A stretch of 64,000 bases of DNA from contig DAHUYB010000040.1 in NCBI GenBank assembly GCA_027315405.1, forward strand, positions 43,387 through 107,386, in the 5' to 3' direction. How positions within the stretch are numbered: position 1 is the first letter of the stretch; each line of letters starts with the position of its first letter. The notes below the pieces were generated by a model. It was given only the letters and a program-made list of their open reading frames with translations. It was not told where the DNA came from and did not search any database. Both the position numbers and the translations under genes were made by a program. Below are positions 44,844-54,599 of the stretch, piece after piece. This DNA comes from Gammaproteobacteria bacterium. GTDB taxonomy: Bacteria > Pseudomonadota > Gammaproteobacteria > Natronospirales > REEB76.

Positions 44844-45488
44844 CTAACTAGCGTCCGCTTGCTTCTCCGGCGCTGCGTCGGTAAACGCTTTCAGCGTCAG
44901 ACAATAATCGTGGATGCGCCTGATGGCCGGAAACGGGGCAAGATCAATCTCAAAACGTCTGGCATTGAACACCTGCGGCACGAGACAGATGTCCGCGAGA
45001 GTCGGCTGACCGCCGTGGCAGCATTTGCCGGTGGCCGAATGCCCTGCTAACAGTTTCTCCACTGCTGAGAAACCGTCCTTAACCCACTTCTGGATCCAGC
45101 GTTTGCGTGCAGCTTCATCGGCTCCGAATTCCTTCTCCAGATACTGGATAACCCGTTGATTGTTGACGGGGTGGATGTCACAGGCAATCACTTGTGCCAG
45201 CGCGCGCACGCGCGCACGGCCCAGAGCATCCCTGGGCAACAGCGGCGGCTGCGGATGGGTTTCTTCCAGATATTCGATGATGGCGAGGGATTGGGTCAGC
45301 ACCTGGCCATGGTCCACCAGCGCCGGCACCAGCCCCTGCGGATTAATTGCCTTGTATTCCGGCGTGTGCTGCTGGCCGCCGTCCTTCACCAGATGCACGT
45401 AACGGTAATCCGCTTTCAATCCCTTGAGGTTGAGCGCGATGCGTACACGATATGCGGCGGAGGAACGAAAATAGGTATAAAGCTCCAT
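44844..45488 (-). CDS. maiA: Maleylacetoacetate isomerase
   Basis: 214 residues from the ATG at 45488 with AGGAAAC just upstream; the longer frame to 45530 is rejected. It is a zeta-class glutathione transferase: the active-site YFRSSAAYRVRIALNLKG (~5-22) with its Ser-Ser pair, the LVPALVDHGQVLTQSLAIIE GSH-binding region and the C-terminal QPTLADICLVPQV motif. The enzyme isomerises maleylacetoacetate to fumarylacetoacetate using glutathione. It is the last gene of the minus-strand tyrosine catabolic group, after fahA with an 87-base spacer. Confidence 0.94.
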   Translation of the reverse strand: MELYTYFRSSAAYRVRIALNLKGLKADYRYVHLVKDGGQQHTPEYKAINPQGLVPALVDHGQVLTQSLAIIEYLEETHPQPPLLPRDALGRARVRALAQVIACDIHPVNNQRVIQYLEKEFGADEAARKRWIQKWVKDGFSAVEKLLAGHSATGKCCHGGQPTLADICLVPQVFNARRFEIDLAPFPAIRRIHDYCLTLKAFTDAAPEKQADAS

Positions 45489-45575
45489 GAATGTTTCCTG
45501 TAGATTAGCGGTGAACGAAGCGAACCCCAACGAAAATGAGATGTTGGGATTCGGGAGACCTCATCCCAATCTACA

Positions 45576-46559
45576 TTATTGGCATTTCTCGACCGTCTGT
45601 TCGATGGCGCCAAAAATCGTGGCTCCGCCCTTGTCGAACATCTCGATGCGGACCGTGTCGCCGAACTTCAAGAATGGTGTTTTCGGCTTGCCTTCCTTGA
45701 TGATTTCCAGCACGCGCTTCTCGGCCAGACAGGAGGATCCTTTGGATTCATCCTGGTTGGCGACCGTGCCGGAACCGACGATGCTGCCCGCCGCCAGTGG
45801 CCGGGTTTTGGCGGCGTGGGCAATAAGCTGTGGGAAACTGAACTGCATGTCCACCCCCGCGTTGGGTTCGCCGAAAAGCTTGCCGTTCAAATGAGTAAAA
45901 AGCGGCAGATGAACCTTGCCATCCCGCCAGGCGTCACCCAGCTCGTCGGGCGTGACGGCAACCGGTGACAGGGCTGAACGCGGCTTGCCTTGCAAGAAGC
46001 CGAAACCCTTGGCCAGCTCGTCGGGAATGAGGTTGCGCAAGGAGACATCGTTGATGAGCAGCACCAATTTGATGTGCTTCGCCGCTTCCGCCGCTGTTAC
46101 CCCCATGGGCACATCGTCCACCACCACGCCCACCTCCGATTCGAAATCAATGCCCCAGGCCTCGTCGGCCATGCGGATGGGCTCGGTGGGCGCCAGGAAC
46201 CCGTCACTCACCGCCTGATACATCAGCGGATCGGTCTTGAAGCTCGCCGGCATCTCCGCGCCGCGCGCCTTGCGCACCCGTTCGACATGCTCGAGATAGG
46301 CGCTGCCGTCCACGAACTGTGGCGCGCGCGGCAACACGGCTGCCAGATCCTTCAGGCTCAGCATGAAAGCGCCTTTGGCTTTACCGGCATTCAATGATTC
46401 AGACACCGCTTTAAGTTTGGATTTAACGACGGACCAATTCTCCAGAGCTTGCAGCAAGCTCGTGGTAATCCATGGAACTTCAACAGCGCGTTCCCGTTTG
46501 TGATCAACGACGACCAGCGTGCCGTTGCGACCGTTTAATTTGAGGCTCGCGAGCTTCAC
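45576..46559 (-). CDS. fahA: Fumarylacetoacetate hydrolase family protein (fumarylacetoacetase)
   Basis: 327 residues. The FAH catalytic domain shows DEAWGIDFESEVGVVVDDVP (acidic metal ligands, ~145-164), INDVSLRNLIPDELAKGFGF, QGKPRSALSPVAVTPDELGD and AAGSIVGSGTVANQDES. The closing LKFGDTVRIEMFDKGGATIF is usual. The enzyme splits fumarylacetoacetate into fumarate and acetoacetate, the last step of tyrosine degradation. The length is the shorter bacterial type. The neighbours maiA and hmgA confirm the role. The start at 46559 reads MKLASLKLNGRNGTLVVVD, the standard opening. Confidence 0.93.
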   Translation of the reverse strand: MKLASLKLNGRNGTLVVVDHKRERAVEVPWITTSLLQALENWSVVKSKLKAVSESLNAGKAKGAFMLSLKDLAAVLPRAPQFVDGSAYLEHVERVRKARGAEMPASFKTDPLMYQAVSDGFLAPTEPIRMADEAWGIDFESEVGVVVDDVPMGVTAAEAAKHIKLVLLINDVSLRNLIPDELAKGFGFLQGKPRSALSPVAVTPDELGDAWRDGKVHLPLFTHLNGKLFGEPNAGVDMQFSFPQLIAHAAKTRPLAAGSIVGSGTVANQDESKGSSCLAEKRVLEIIKEGKPKTPFLKFGDTVRIEMFDKGGATIFGAIEQTVEKCQ

Positions 46560-46582
46560 TTAACACTCCAATGAACTAAATT

Positions 46583-46970
46583 TCAATCCACACAAATGGC
46601 ACCCAAACCACCACCATACTGGAGCCAAACCCTATTAACCTTTTTGAACTTAAAAGTTACATCTCCACAACCCTGAAAACCGTCTTCCTTAAAGGAAGCA
46701 TCATTGATTCTTTTGTTACGAATATAAACTAGATATTCATTGCTGCTTTTTTTTAAACCAAGTAACCACGTTTTCGTGATCAAAATATTCAGATCTAAAT
46801 TGGCTGCTAGCTGCCGAAACAATTACCTGCGCCTCACTTGGTGATTGCGGTAATCGCACCCACTCGTCTGGTTTTTTTATAAGAGGGAATGATGATGGAG
46901 TACAGGCAATCAAAGAAAAAACAAATAAAAGAAGTAATCCGTCTACTAAAAAATTGTTGCGAACGTTCAT
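46583..46970 (-). pseudogene. AT-rich lipoprotein gene broken at an A8 tract
   Basis: The first frame opens MNVRNNFLVDGLLLLFVFSL and IACTPSSF, a lipoprotein signal with Cys after LIA, and runs to VVTWFKKKQQ-stop. The other frame continues KKSSNEYLVYIRNKRINDAS and ends GGLGAICVD at 46583. Removing one A from the eight-A run near 46746-46753 joins both into a single ~128-residue lipoprotein. No homologue is recognised. The segment is strongly AT-rich compared with fahA and hmgA on either side, so it was probably acquired by transfer. The frameshift may be decay or a homopolymer sequencing error. Confidence 0.65.
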
Positions 46971-46992
46971 TGATATACTACAAGAAGAATTA

Positions 46993-48351
46993 TTACTTAT
47001 GCTTAGGATCGAAGTGTTTCTTGATTCCCTGCCAGCACTGCCAGTAATCGGACTGCAACTCTTTTGCTTCCATGGCCTGTTTAGTCGGCCGGATTACCGC
47101 ACGGGTCTCGAACATGAAAGCCATGGTGTCGGCGACGTGCTGGGGTTTGGAAGTGTCAGTTGCCACGGCTTTCTCGTAGCTGGCGGCATCCGGTCCATGT
47201 CCACTCATGCAGTTGTGCAATGAAGCACCGCCCGGCACGAAGCCGCCAGATTTGCCGCCCTGCTTGGCGTCGTACACGCCGGTGATGAGCCCCATGAATT
47301 CGGAAGCCACGTTGCGGTGGAACCAGGGTGGACGGAAAGTATGCTCCGCCACCAGCCAGCGGGGTGGAAATATCACAAAATCCATGTTGGCGGTGCCGGG
47401 CGTGTCGCTCGGCGAAGTCAGCACCGTGAAGATGGAAGGATCCGGGTGATCGTAGCTGATGGAACCAAGGGTATTGAAGCGCGTGAGATCGTATTTATAG
47501 GGCGCATGATTGCCGTGCCAGGCCACCACGTCCAGCGGTGAATGATCAATCTCAGCTGACCACAGGCGGCCCTGGAATTTTGCAATCAATTCAAATTGGC
47601 CTTCGATATCTTCGTAGGCGGCAACAGGATAGAGGAAGTCCCGCGCGTTGGCGAGACTGTTGGAACCGATGGGTCCCAGTTCCGGGAGGCGCAGTGGCGC
47701 GCCGAAGTTCTCGGCGACGTAACCACACGCCGATTCATCAGGTAATGCGACGCGAAAACGTACGCCACGAGGAATGACAGCAATCTCCAGCGGTGCAATC
47801 TGCAGCACACCCAGTTCCGTGGCAATAAGCAAACGGCCCCGCTGCGGTACGATCAGCAATTCACCGTCGGCATTGTAAAAAAACCGTTTCTCCATGGAAT
47901 GGTTGGCGGCATAGATGTGGATGCCGATGCCAGTCTGCAGCGCGGCGCTGCCGTTTCCCGCGAGCGTGAACAAGCCATCCACGAAGTCCGTGGATTTGGA
48001 CGGCAATGGAAACGGATTCCAGCGTAACTGGTTGGGCGTGGCCGGCTGTTCGTCAAAGCGGTTGTGGAAGGCACCATCCTTGAGCAAGGCAAACGGTTCG
48101 TGCATTGCGGCGGGGCGCAGGCGGTACAGCCAACTGCGGCGGTTGGCATTCCGCGGCGCAGTAAATGCCGTGCCCGAGAGCTGCTCGGCGTACAGGCCAT
48201 GGGGCGCCTGCTGCGGCGAATTCTGGCCAAGCGGCAGCGCCCCCGGCAATGCTTCGCTGGCATGCTCGTTGCCGAAGCCGGTCTGATAATCCGGCGCCGG
48301 TACAGCCTCCAGCGGCATGCGGGGTGCAAGCGTATTCGGTTCCCGGTTCAT
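46993..48351 (-). CDS. hmgA: Homogentisate 1,2-dioxygenase
   Basis: 452 residues, usual length. The opening [20 protein letters not shown] is the family signature. The Fe(II) site lies in the C-terminal half: His in [14 protein letters not shown] and the ligands Glu341-type (SEFMG) and His in [32 protein letters not shown] is also conserved. The enzyme opens homogentisate to maleylacetoacetate in the cytoplasm. It lies downstream of hppD (with a membrane-protein gene between) and upstream of fahA (with the broken lipoprotein gene between) on the minus strand. Confidence 0.96.
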   Translation of the reverse strand: MNREPNTLAPRMPLEAVPAPDYQTGFGNEHASEALPGALPLGQNSPQQAPHGLYAEQLSGTAFTAPRNANRRSWLYRLRPAAMHEPFALLKDGAFHNRFDEQPATPNQLRWNPFPLPSKSTDFVDGLFTLAGNGSAALQTGIGIHIYAANHSMEKRFFYNADGELLIVPQRGRLLIATELGVLQIAPLEIAVIPRGVRFRVALPDESACGYVAENFGAPLRLPELGPIGSNSLANARDFLYPVAAYEDIEGQFELIAKFQGRLWSAEIDHSPLDVVAWHGNHAPYKYDLTRFNTLGSISYDHPDPSIFTVLTSPSDTPGTANMDFVIFPPRWLVAEHTFRPPWFHRNVASEFMGLITGVYDAKQGGKSGGFVPGGASLHNCMSGHGPDAASYEKAVATDTSKPQHVADTMAFMFETRAVIRPTKQAMEAKELQSDYWQCWQGIKKHFDPKHK

Positions 48352-48405
48352 TCCCCGCTCCTATCGTTGTGGCCGCGTGTGCTGCACAGTCTCTGCATTT
48401 TCCAC

Positions 48406-48918
48406 TCACGCACGCGGTTCAGGTGCCTGCCGTGCGGCCCGCCGATTTACAAATTTCGTGAACACATAGGTGCACAACCACGGCGCGAACGGGAAAACCA
48501 CGAACAACTCAAAGTCCCCTACCGGGCTGTGCAGATCGCGCCGCATCATGGCGTCCCAGGCGGTAGCCGCCCGTCCACCGGTAAGAGAGAGGTACAGATC
48601 GGAGCGCTGCAGAATGGCGAAGACCAGCAAGACTGCGGCCATGGACAACGCGCACCAGAACATCCGCGGGTGGCACAACCGCGTCAGCACGACGGCGGCC
48701 AATGTCCCCGAGACCAGCAGCAGCAACAGCCATCCGCCGAAATCCCACAGCGCGTGCGTCATTTGCGGATGATCCGGCCACACGATACCGATGGCGATGC
48801 CGAACCGGGTGATTTCCGGCGCCACATTGTTGAGCAGCGCCACCGCCACACCATAAACCATGAGCGTCAACAGCGTGCCGCCGGTGACTCTGGCTACCGT
48901 ATACAAGATACTCTGCAT
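48406..48918 (-). CDS. Membrane protein of unknown function within the tyrosine catabolic group
   Basis: 170 residues from the ATG at 48918, which has GAGG eight bases before; an ATG 18 bases upstream is also possible. Four membrane segments are apparent: GTLLTLMVYGVAVALLN, ALWDFGGWLLLLLVSGTLAA, MFWCALSMAAVLLVFAILQ and FVVFPFAPWLCTYVFTKFV. No transporter signature is seen, and I do not recognise the family. It is located between hppD and hmgA on the same strand, 55 bases from hmgA, so it is likely in the same operon. A role in the uptake or efflux of an aromatic compound is conceivable but not supported directly. Confidence 0.65.
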   Translation of the reverse strand: MQSILYTVARVTGGTLLTLMVYGVAVALLNNVAPEITRFGIAIGIVWPDHPQMTHALWDFGGWLLLLLVSGTLAAVVLTRLCHPRMFWCALSMAAVLLVFAILQRSDLYLSLTGGRAATAWDAMMRRDLHSPVGDFELFVVFPFAPWLCTYVFTKFVNRRAARQAPEPRA

Positions 48919-48942
48919 GCTGGGGGCCTCGGGCATGGGGCA

Positions 48943-50001
48943 TTACAATACGCCGCGTTTCATCTGATCCCGCTCGATGGCCAGGAACAGTGCGCGGAAG
49001 TTGCCTTCGCCGAAGCCTTCGTTGCCCTTGCGCTGGATGACTTCGAAGAAAATCGGGCCGATGCAGTTCTGGGTGAATATCTGCAATAATTGCTTGCTGT
49101 GATCCTCCCTATCGGCGTCAATCAGGATACCGTTTTTGCGCATGCGCGCTAGATCTTCACCGTGGTTGGGGACACGCTCATCCACCATCTCGTAATAGGC
49201 GTCCGGCGTATCCAGGAACTCCACCCGGTTGCGCTTCATGGCTTCCACAGTGTCGTATACATTGTCGGTGAACAGGGCGATATGCTGGATGCCCTCGCCC
49301 CGGTACTGGCGCAGGTACTCGGCAATCTGGGATTTGTCGTCGGCGGATTCGTTCAGTGGGATGCGCACCTTGCCGTCGGGGCTGGCCATGGCGCGGGAAA
49401 AGAGTCCGGTTTTCATACCCTTGATGTCGAAGTAACGGATTTCATGGAAGTTGAACAGCCGCTCGTAATAACCGGCCCAGGTATTCATCTCGCCCTGATT
49501 GACGTTGTGGGTGAGGTGATCAATATAAATGAGGCCCACGCCTTTCGGATGTTTGGCCTCGCCTCTTAGATAGTCATATTCGGCGGCGTACACATCGCCT
49601 CTATCGTAGCCTTCCACCATATAGAGGATGCTGCCACCGATGCCTTCGATCATGGGTGTGTCGAGTGCCACAGTTTCGGACTTATGACTGAACTTCTTGG
49701 CGCCCTTGTCCAGAGCCATGGTAAATGCTTTCTTGGAATCCTTGACGCGCATGGCAAAACCACAGGCACAGGGCCCATGTTTTTTGGCGAACTCCACCGC
49801 AAAACTTCCGGGCTCTTCATTCACCAGGAAATTGATATCGTTCTGGCGATACAGGCTGATGCGCTTCTTGCGATGCCGCGCTACCGCGGTGAACCCCATG
49901 CTCCTGAACAGGGTATGCAGGAGCCTCGGATCCGGCGCGGCGTATTCCACAAACTCAAAACCGTCGGTTCCCATGGGGTTTTCATAGACTTGGATCATCA
50001 T
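48943..50001 (-). CDS. hppD: 4-Hydroxyphenylpyruvate dioxygenase
   Basis: 352 residues from the ATG at 50001 with GAGG upstream. Two VOC-type halves; the iron ligands are His in LIYIDHLTHNV (~165), His in EGIQHIALFTDN (~240) and Glu in GPIFFEVIQRKGNEGFGEGN (~320-339), whose closing motif is a signature of the family. The enzyme converts 4-hydroxyphenylpyruvate to homogentisate, feeding hmgA. It is the first committed gene of the group, with tryptophan 2,3-dioxygenase just upstream on the same strand. Confidence 0.96.
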   Translation of the reverse strand: MMIQVYENPMGTDGFEFVEYAAPDPRLLHTLFRSMGFTAVARHRKKRISLYRQNDINFLVNEEPGSFAVEFAKKHGPCACGFAMRVKDSKKAFTMALDKGAKKFSHKSETVALDTPMIEGIGGSILYMVEGYDRGDVYAAEYDYLRGEAKHPKGVGLIYIDHLTHNVNQGEMNTWAGYYERLFNFHEIRYFDIKGMKTGLFSRAMASPDGKVRIPLNESADDKSQIAEYLRQYRGEGIQHIALFTDNVYDTVEAMKRNRVEFLDTPDAYYEMVDERVPNHGEDLARMRKNGILIDADREDHSKQLLQIFTQNCIGPIFFEVIQRKGNEGFGEGNFRALFLAIERDQMKRGVL

Positions 50002-50128
50002 TACACCTCTGCATATTCGGTGCCCGTCCGGGCAGGCCCGCAAGCCGTGGAAATCAGGAAATACCGCAACTCCACGACCGGATTATACCGCCCGGCCGGA
50101 TGCCGCCCCCCATAGCGCCGGGAACCAG

Positions 50129-50983
50129 TCACTTGACGACACCAATCTCAGTGCGCACCTCGATCAGTTCCGGGAAAAACGTCAGGTCCAGCGCCTTTTT
50201 GAGGAAGTTTACGCCGGAGGAGCCGCCGGTGCCTTTCTTGTGGCCGATGATGCGCTCCACGGTTTTCATGTGGCGGAAACGCCAAAGCTGGAAATATTCC
50301 TCCACATCCACCAGTTTCTCGCACATTTCGTAGGCATCCCACCATTTACCCGTGCCCTCATAGATGGTCTTGAACACGGCGGTCACGCCCGCATGGCGCT
50401 CGTACGCTTCCGACCAGTCGCGCTCGACTTTCTCTTGCGGCAGCGGCAGGCCGCGGCGTGCGAGATAACGCAGGAATTCGTCATACAAGCTTGGGCGGTG
50501 CAGCAGGCTCTCCAGGTACGCATGTGCCTGGGGATCGTATTCGTAGACCCGCAGCAGTTCCGCTGACTTGTTGCCCAGCATGAATTCCAGCGCCCGGTAC
50601 TGCACCGACTGGAAGCCGGAAGCGCTCCCCAGCAAGTCGCGGAATTCGGCATATTCGGTGGGTGTCAGGGTTTCCAGTACCGCCCACTGGTTGAACAACT
50701 GCATCTGTATCTGCTTCACGCGCGACAGGATCTTGAAGCAGGGTTCCAGCTGATCGCGCTGGATGTGGCGGATGGCGGCCTCCAGTTCGTGCAGCGTGAG
50801 TTTTATCCACAGCTCCGAAGTCTGATGCTGGATAATGAACAGCATCTCGTCATGGTGCACGGGCTTGCTCAGAGGTTTCTGGGCGCTGAGCAGCTGCTCG
50901 AGACACAGATACCCCGTGTAGGTGAGCCGGCCCCTGAGGTCGGTCTGGATACCCTGTTCCAGCTCGCGCTTGTTGGCGGTCAT
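50129..50983 (-). CDS. kynA: Tryptophan 2,3-dioxygenase
   Basis: 284 residues from the ATG at 50983 ([20 protein letters not shown]); a longer frame to 51217 reads upstream non-coding sequence. Family motifs: [40 protein letters not shown] with the distal His, [15 protein letters not shown], and the C-terminal [20 protein letters not shown] holding the haem-ligand His and the substrate-binding GTGGSSG loop. It opens the indole ring of tryptophan to N-formylkynurenine. No other kynurenine gene is in the window. It is placed 128 bases upstream of hppD and is divergent from the dehydrogenase operon. Confidence 0.95.
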   Translation of the reverse strand: MTANKRELEQGIQTDLRGRLTYTGYLCLEQLLSAQKPLSKPVHHDEMLFIIQHQTSELWIKLTLHELEAAIRHIQRDQLEPCFKILSRVKQIQMQLFNQWAVLETLTPTEYAEFRDLLGSASGFQSVQYRALEFMLGNKSAELLRVYEYDPQAHAYLESLLHRPSLYDEFLRYLARRGLPLPQEKVERDWSEAYERHAGVTAVFKTIYEGTGKWWDAYEMCEKLVDVEEYFQLWRFRHMKTVERIIGHKKGTGGSSGVNFLKKALDLTFFPELIEVRTEIGVVK

Positions 50984-51148
50984 GACGGTCCGTATTAATA
51001 GGGAATAGGGGAGCCATTCTAGCCGAGAGCCGACCCGAGGCGGCCCGCGCGGGTGACTCCTGTATAATGCCGGACCTGCCGATGCTTGGGATTCCAGGTT
51101 TTTCCGCCTTTCCGGCCCATTTCTTCCCGCTCTTGAGGAGGACACAGT

Positions 51149-52228
51149 TTGAAGACCGTCGCCAGCTTCGAGATCAAGTATCAGCAACACCTGGATCCCG
51201 AAGGCCACCTCACCCAAAAGAAGCTGCCCAAGTTCGCCGAAAACCGCGACGAACTACTCAAGATGTACCGCATGATGTCCTTCGTGCGGGTGTTCGATAC
51301 CAAGTCCATCGCCCTGCAGCGCACCGGACAGCTCGGCACTTACGCCTCCTGCCTGGGGCACGAAGCCACCCACGTGGGTATCGGCGCCGCCATGCAACCG
51401 GAAGACGCCTTCTTCCCCATGTACCGCGAATACGGCGCCCAGTTCTGGCGCGGGGTTAAGCCCCACGAAGTGCTGTTGTTCTGGGGTGGCGACGAGCGCG
51501 GCAATAACTTCTCCGGCCCGCAACACGATTTTGCCTGGGCCGTGCCCATCGCCACCCAGTTTCATCACGCCGCCGGCGCGGCCCTGGCCTTCAAACTGCG
51601 TGGGGAAAAGCGCGTGGCGGTATCCGTCATCGGCGACGGCGGCACCTCGCAAGGCGATTTTTACGAATCTCTGAACGCCGCCGGCGCCTACCAACTGCCG
51701 GTGGTTTTTGTAATTTCCAACAACCAATGGGCCATCTCCGTGCCGCTCTCGGCCCAGACCGCCTGTGCAACCCTGGCGCAGAAAGCCATCGCCGGCGGCA
51801 TCGAAGGCATTCAGGTGGACGGCAACGACATCATCGCGGTGCGCGACATCATGGAATACGCCCTCGACAAGGCACGTACCGGCAAAGGTCCGACGTTGGT
51901 GGAGGCCCTCACCTACCGTATCAGCGACCACACCACCGCCGACGACGCCACGCGCTATCGCGACAAGCACGAGGTGGACGACGCGAAGAAGAAGGAACCC
52001 CTGATCCGCATCCGCAAATACCTGATGGACAGCGGCGCGTGGGACCAGCAGCAAGAAGACAAACTGCTGGCGGAATGTGCCGCACAGATGGATACGGAAG
52101 TGCAGCTATATAAGGATGCCGGTAAGCCGCCGGTGGAATCCATGTTCGACCACATGTTCGCGAATCTTCCGGAGAGTCTGGTGGCCCAGCGGGATGCGGC
52201 CGTCGCGGAGGGTCAACACCATGGCTAA
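51149..52228 (+). CDS. pdhA: 2-Oxo acid dehydrogenase E1 alpha subunit (PdhA/BkdA1 type)
   Basis: 359 residues from a TTG at 51149 with GAGGAG eight bases upstream. The thiamine diphosphate motif [17 protein letters not shown] to [12 protein letters not shown] (~168-195) is of the two-subunit PDH/BCKDH E1 type. [11 protein letters not shown] and the regulatory-loop-like [17 protein letters not shown] follow. With the beta subunit it decarboxylates a 2-oxo acid and transfers the acyl group to lipoate. The motifs are PdhA-like, but the setting (leucine, isoleucine and tyrosine catabolism) suggests branched-chain 2-oxo acids. It overlaps the beta gene by eight bases. Confidence 0.85.
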   Translation: MKTVASFEIKYQQHLDPEGHLTQKKLPKFAENRDELLKMYRMMSFVRVFDTKSIALQRTGQLGTYASCLGHEATHVGIGAAMQPEDAFFPMYREYGAQFWRGVKPHEVLLFWGGDERGNNFSGPQHDFAWAVPIATQFHHAAGAALAFKLRGEKRVAVSVIGDGGTSQGDFYESLNAAGAYQLPVVFVISNNQWAISVPLSAQTACATLAQKAIAGGIEGIQVDGNDIIAVRDIMEYALDKARTGKGPTLVEALTYRISDHTTADDATRYRDKHEVDDAKKKEPLIRIRKYLMDSGAWDQQQEDKLLAECAAQMDTEVQLYKDAGKPPVESMFDHMFANLPESLVAQRDAAVAEGQHHG

Positions 52229-53198
52229 GGTGGCAATGGTGGAAGCCATCACCCAGGCGCTGGCCTATGAACTGGAGCACGATCCCGCAGTGGTGGTGTT
52301 GGGCGAAGACGTGGGGGTGAACGGCGGCGTATTCCGCGCCACCAGCGGCCTGCAGCAGCGCTTCGGCAAGCAACGCGTCATGGACACGCCGCTGGCGGAA
52401 GCCCTGATCGCCGGCATGTCCATCGGCATGGCTGCCATGGGCATGAAACCGGTGGCGGAAATCCAGTTTTCCGGCTTCATCTACCCCGCCGTGGATCAGA
52501 TGATCAATCATGCGGGACGCCTGCGCACCCGCACCCGCGGCCGCTTGCATGTACCGATGGTGCTGCGCGCGCCCTCCGGCGGCGGCATCCACGCACCGGA
52601 GCACCATTCCGAAAGCAATGAAGCGCTGTTCGCGCATATGCCCGGCATCCGCACCGTCATGCCGTCTTCGCCGGCGCGCGCTTATGGCCTGCTGCTGGCG
52701 GCGATCCGTGATCCGGATCCGGTGGTGTTTCTGGAGCCCACGCGGCTCTACCGCATGAACAAACAGGAAGTCGAAGACAACGGCGAAGCCCTGCCGCTGG
52801 ACACCTGCTTCGTGCTGCGCGAAGGCGGGGACGTGACCCTGGTATCCTGGGGCGCCATGATTCACGAAACCCTGCAAGCAGCCGCCAAGCTTGCGGAACA
52901 GGGCGTGAAATGCGAGGTCATTGACCTTGCCACCGTGAGCCCCATTGATTTCGAGACTATTCTGGAATCAGTGGAGAAAACCGGCCGGCTGGTGATCATC
53001 CACGAAGCGCCTAAGAACTGCGGCGTGGGCGCAGAGATCGCCGCCACCGTGGCCGAGAAAGCCATCTATTCACTCAAGGCGCCCATCGAACGCGTTACCG
53101 GTTACGACATCCCCATGCCGTTGTTCAAACTGGAACACGATTACATGCCAAGCGTGGAGCGGGTCATGCAGGGAATCCGCAAGGCGTTGGAGGCCTGA
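52221..53198 (+). CDS. 2-Oxo acid dehydrogenase E1 beta subunit
   Basis: 325 residues from the ATG at 52221, inside the last codons of the alpha gene. The transketolase pyrimidine-binding domain has VVVLGEDVGVNGGVFRATSG (~25-44) with the thiamine-activating Glu, RVMDTPLAEALIAGMSIGMA and APSGGGIHAPEHHSESNEAL. The C-terminal half shows VIDLATVSPIDFETILESV and VIIHEAPKNCGVGAEIAA. It pairs with the alpha subunit in a heterotetramer. One base separates its stop from the E2 start, a tightly packed operon. The specific substrate (branched-chain or pyruvate) cannot be settled from sequence alone. Confidence 0.92.
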   Translation: MAKVAMVEAITQALAYELEHDPAVVVLGEDVGVNGGVFRATSGLQQRFGKQRVMDTPLAEALIAGMSIGMAAMGMKPVAEIQFSGFIYPAVDQMINHAGRLRTRTRGRLHVPMVLRAPSGGGIHAPEHHSESNEALFAHMPGIRTVMPSSPARAYGLLLAAIRDPDPVVFLEPTRLYRMNKQEVEDNGEALPLDTCFVLREGGDVTLVSWGAMIHETLQAAAKLAEQGVKCEVIDLATVSPIDFETILESVEKTGRLVIIHEAPKNCGVGAEIAATVAEKAIYSLKAPIERVTGYDIPMPLFKLEHDYMPSVERVMQGIRKALEA

Positions 53199-53199
53199 T

Positions 53200-54456
53200 A
53201 TGAAAACGTTCAATCTCCCGGATCTGGGCGAAGGTTTGCAGGAAGCGGAGATCGTCAATTGGCACGTGCGGGAAGGCGACATGGTCAAAGTGGATCAGCC
53301 GCTGCTGTCGGTGGAAACCGCCAAGGCAGTCGTGGACGTGCCTTCCCCTTGGGTCGGGAAAATCCTGAAATTGCACGGCAAGGCCGGCGACATCATCCCC
53401 ACGCACTCCGCACTGGTGGACTTTGATATCGAAAGCGGCAATGTGCCGGCGGCTAAATCCACGGCCACCGGAACAACAGCCTCGACTGCGCCAACAAAAT
53501 CAGAACCCATCGCGGAGGATAGTGGCACGGTGGTGGGCAACATGCCGACCGGTAATGAGGTGGTGGCTGAGACCGCCATCATCCGCAAGAAACAGAAGCA
53601 CGGCCCGGTGCATATGAAGGCTCTGCCCTCGGTGCGCATCCTCGCCAAACAACTGGGCGTGGAGTTAGCGGCATGCCAGGCGACTGGCAAAAACGAGACG
53701 ATCACCGCAGATGATGTGAGACGTGTGTCGGTCGGTCAGGCAGCCACACCAGGCGCATCTGAAAGTCACATTCCAACAACACGATGGGAAGTGCCGCCAT
53801 TGCGTGGCGACGTCAAGTATGGTGTCGCCGAGCCGCTGCGCGGCCCGCGCCGCGCCATGCACGCCAGCATGACGCGCGCGCGCAGTGAAGTCATGGAGTG
53901 CACGCTTTTCGATGACGCCGATATTCACAACTGGGCTTCGGGCCAGGACACCACGGTGCGCATCATCCGCGCGCTGGCGGCCGGCTGCCGCACGGAACCG
54001 GAACTCAATGCCTGGTATAACGGCGAAAAACTGGAGCGCACCCTGCACGAGCGCGTGGATGTGGCCATGGCGGTGGATACGCCGGACGGACTCATCGTGC
54101 CGGTACTGCGGGATGCGGGTCGCAAAAACGCCGAGCAACTGCGCGCTGATCTGAATCGCATCAAGGAAACCACCCGCAACCGCACGGTGGCGCCCGCGGA
54201 CATGAAGGATGCCACCATTACGCTTTCCAATTTCGGCATGATGGCCGGGCGCTATGCCACCCCGGTGGTGGTGCCACCGCAGGTTGCCATCCTCGGCACC
54301 GGCGGCCTGCGCCACGACGTGGTGCCGATCCTGGGCGGTGTTGAGGTGCACAAACGCATCCCGCTATCCGTCACCTTCGATCATCGTTGCATCACCGGCG
54401 GTACCGCCTGCCGCTGGCTGGCAGCGGTGATTGCCGACCTGCAAAAAGCCCATTAG
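53200..54456 (+). CDS. Dihydrolipoamide acyltransferase (E2) of a 2-oxo acid dehydrogenase complex
   Basis: 418 residues, a modular E2. The lipoyl domain (residues 1-80) bears the lipoylated Lys in SVETAKAVVDVPSP. An Ala/Thr/Pro linker leads to the peripheral subunit-binding domain (ALPSVRILAKQLGVELAACQ, ~145-165) and the catalytic domain. There the usual DHRxxDG active-site motif reads FDHRCITGGTACRW (~392-405): the His is kept, the Asp position is Thr. VPVLRDAGRKNAEQLRADLN and ITLSNFGMMAGRYATPVVVP are normal. It forms the core that passes acyl groups to CoA. The E3 (lipoamide dehydrogenase) gene is not in the window. A terminator follows. Confidence 0.9.
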   Translation: MKTFNLPDLGEGLQEAEIVNWHVREGDMVKVDQPLLSVETAKAVVDVPSPWVGKILKLHGKAGDIIPTHSALVDFDIESGNVPAAKSTATGTTASTAPTKSEPIAEDSGTVVGNMPTGNEVVAETAIIRKKQKHGPVHMKALPSVRILAKQLGVELAACQATGKNETITADDVRRVSVGQAATPGASESHIPTTRWEVPPLRGDVKYGVAEPLRGPRRAMHASMTRARSEVMECTLFDDADIHNWASGQDTTVRIIRALAAGCRTEPELNAWYNGEKLERTLHERVDVAMAVDTPDGLIVPVLRDAGRKNAEQLRADLNRIKETTRNRTVAPADMKDATITLSNFGMMAGRYATPVVVPPQVAILGTGGLRHDVVPILGGVEVHKRIPLSVTFDHRCITGGTACRWLAAVIADLQKAH

Positions 54457-54483
54457 ACGATGCGCGTTTCGCGACGGTTGAGT

Positions 54484-54512
54484 AACGGCGGCTACGGCCG
54501 CCGTTGTCTTTT
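54484..54512 (+). terminator. Intrinsic terminator of the E1-E2 operon
   Basis: Perfect nine-base stem AACGGCGGC / GCCGCCGTT with a TACG tetraloop (54484-54505), followed by GTCTTTTC, 28 bases after the E2 stop. Confidence 0.85.
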
Positions 54513-54599
54513 CGGCTCTCAAAGCCTAAGGTCAATCCAAAAGAAAAAGCGTTAAAATACACAGAATTAACCTAACAACCTCGCAAAGCCCACGCCACC

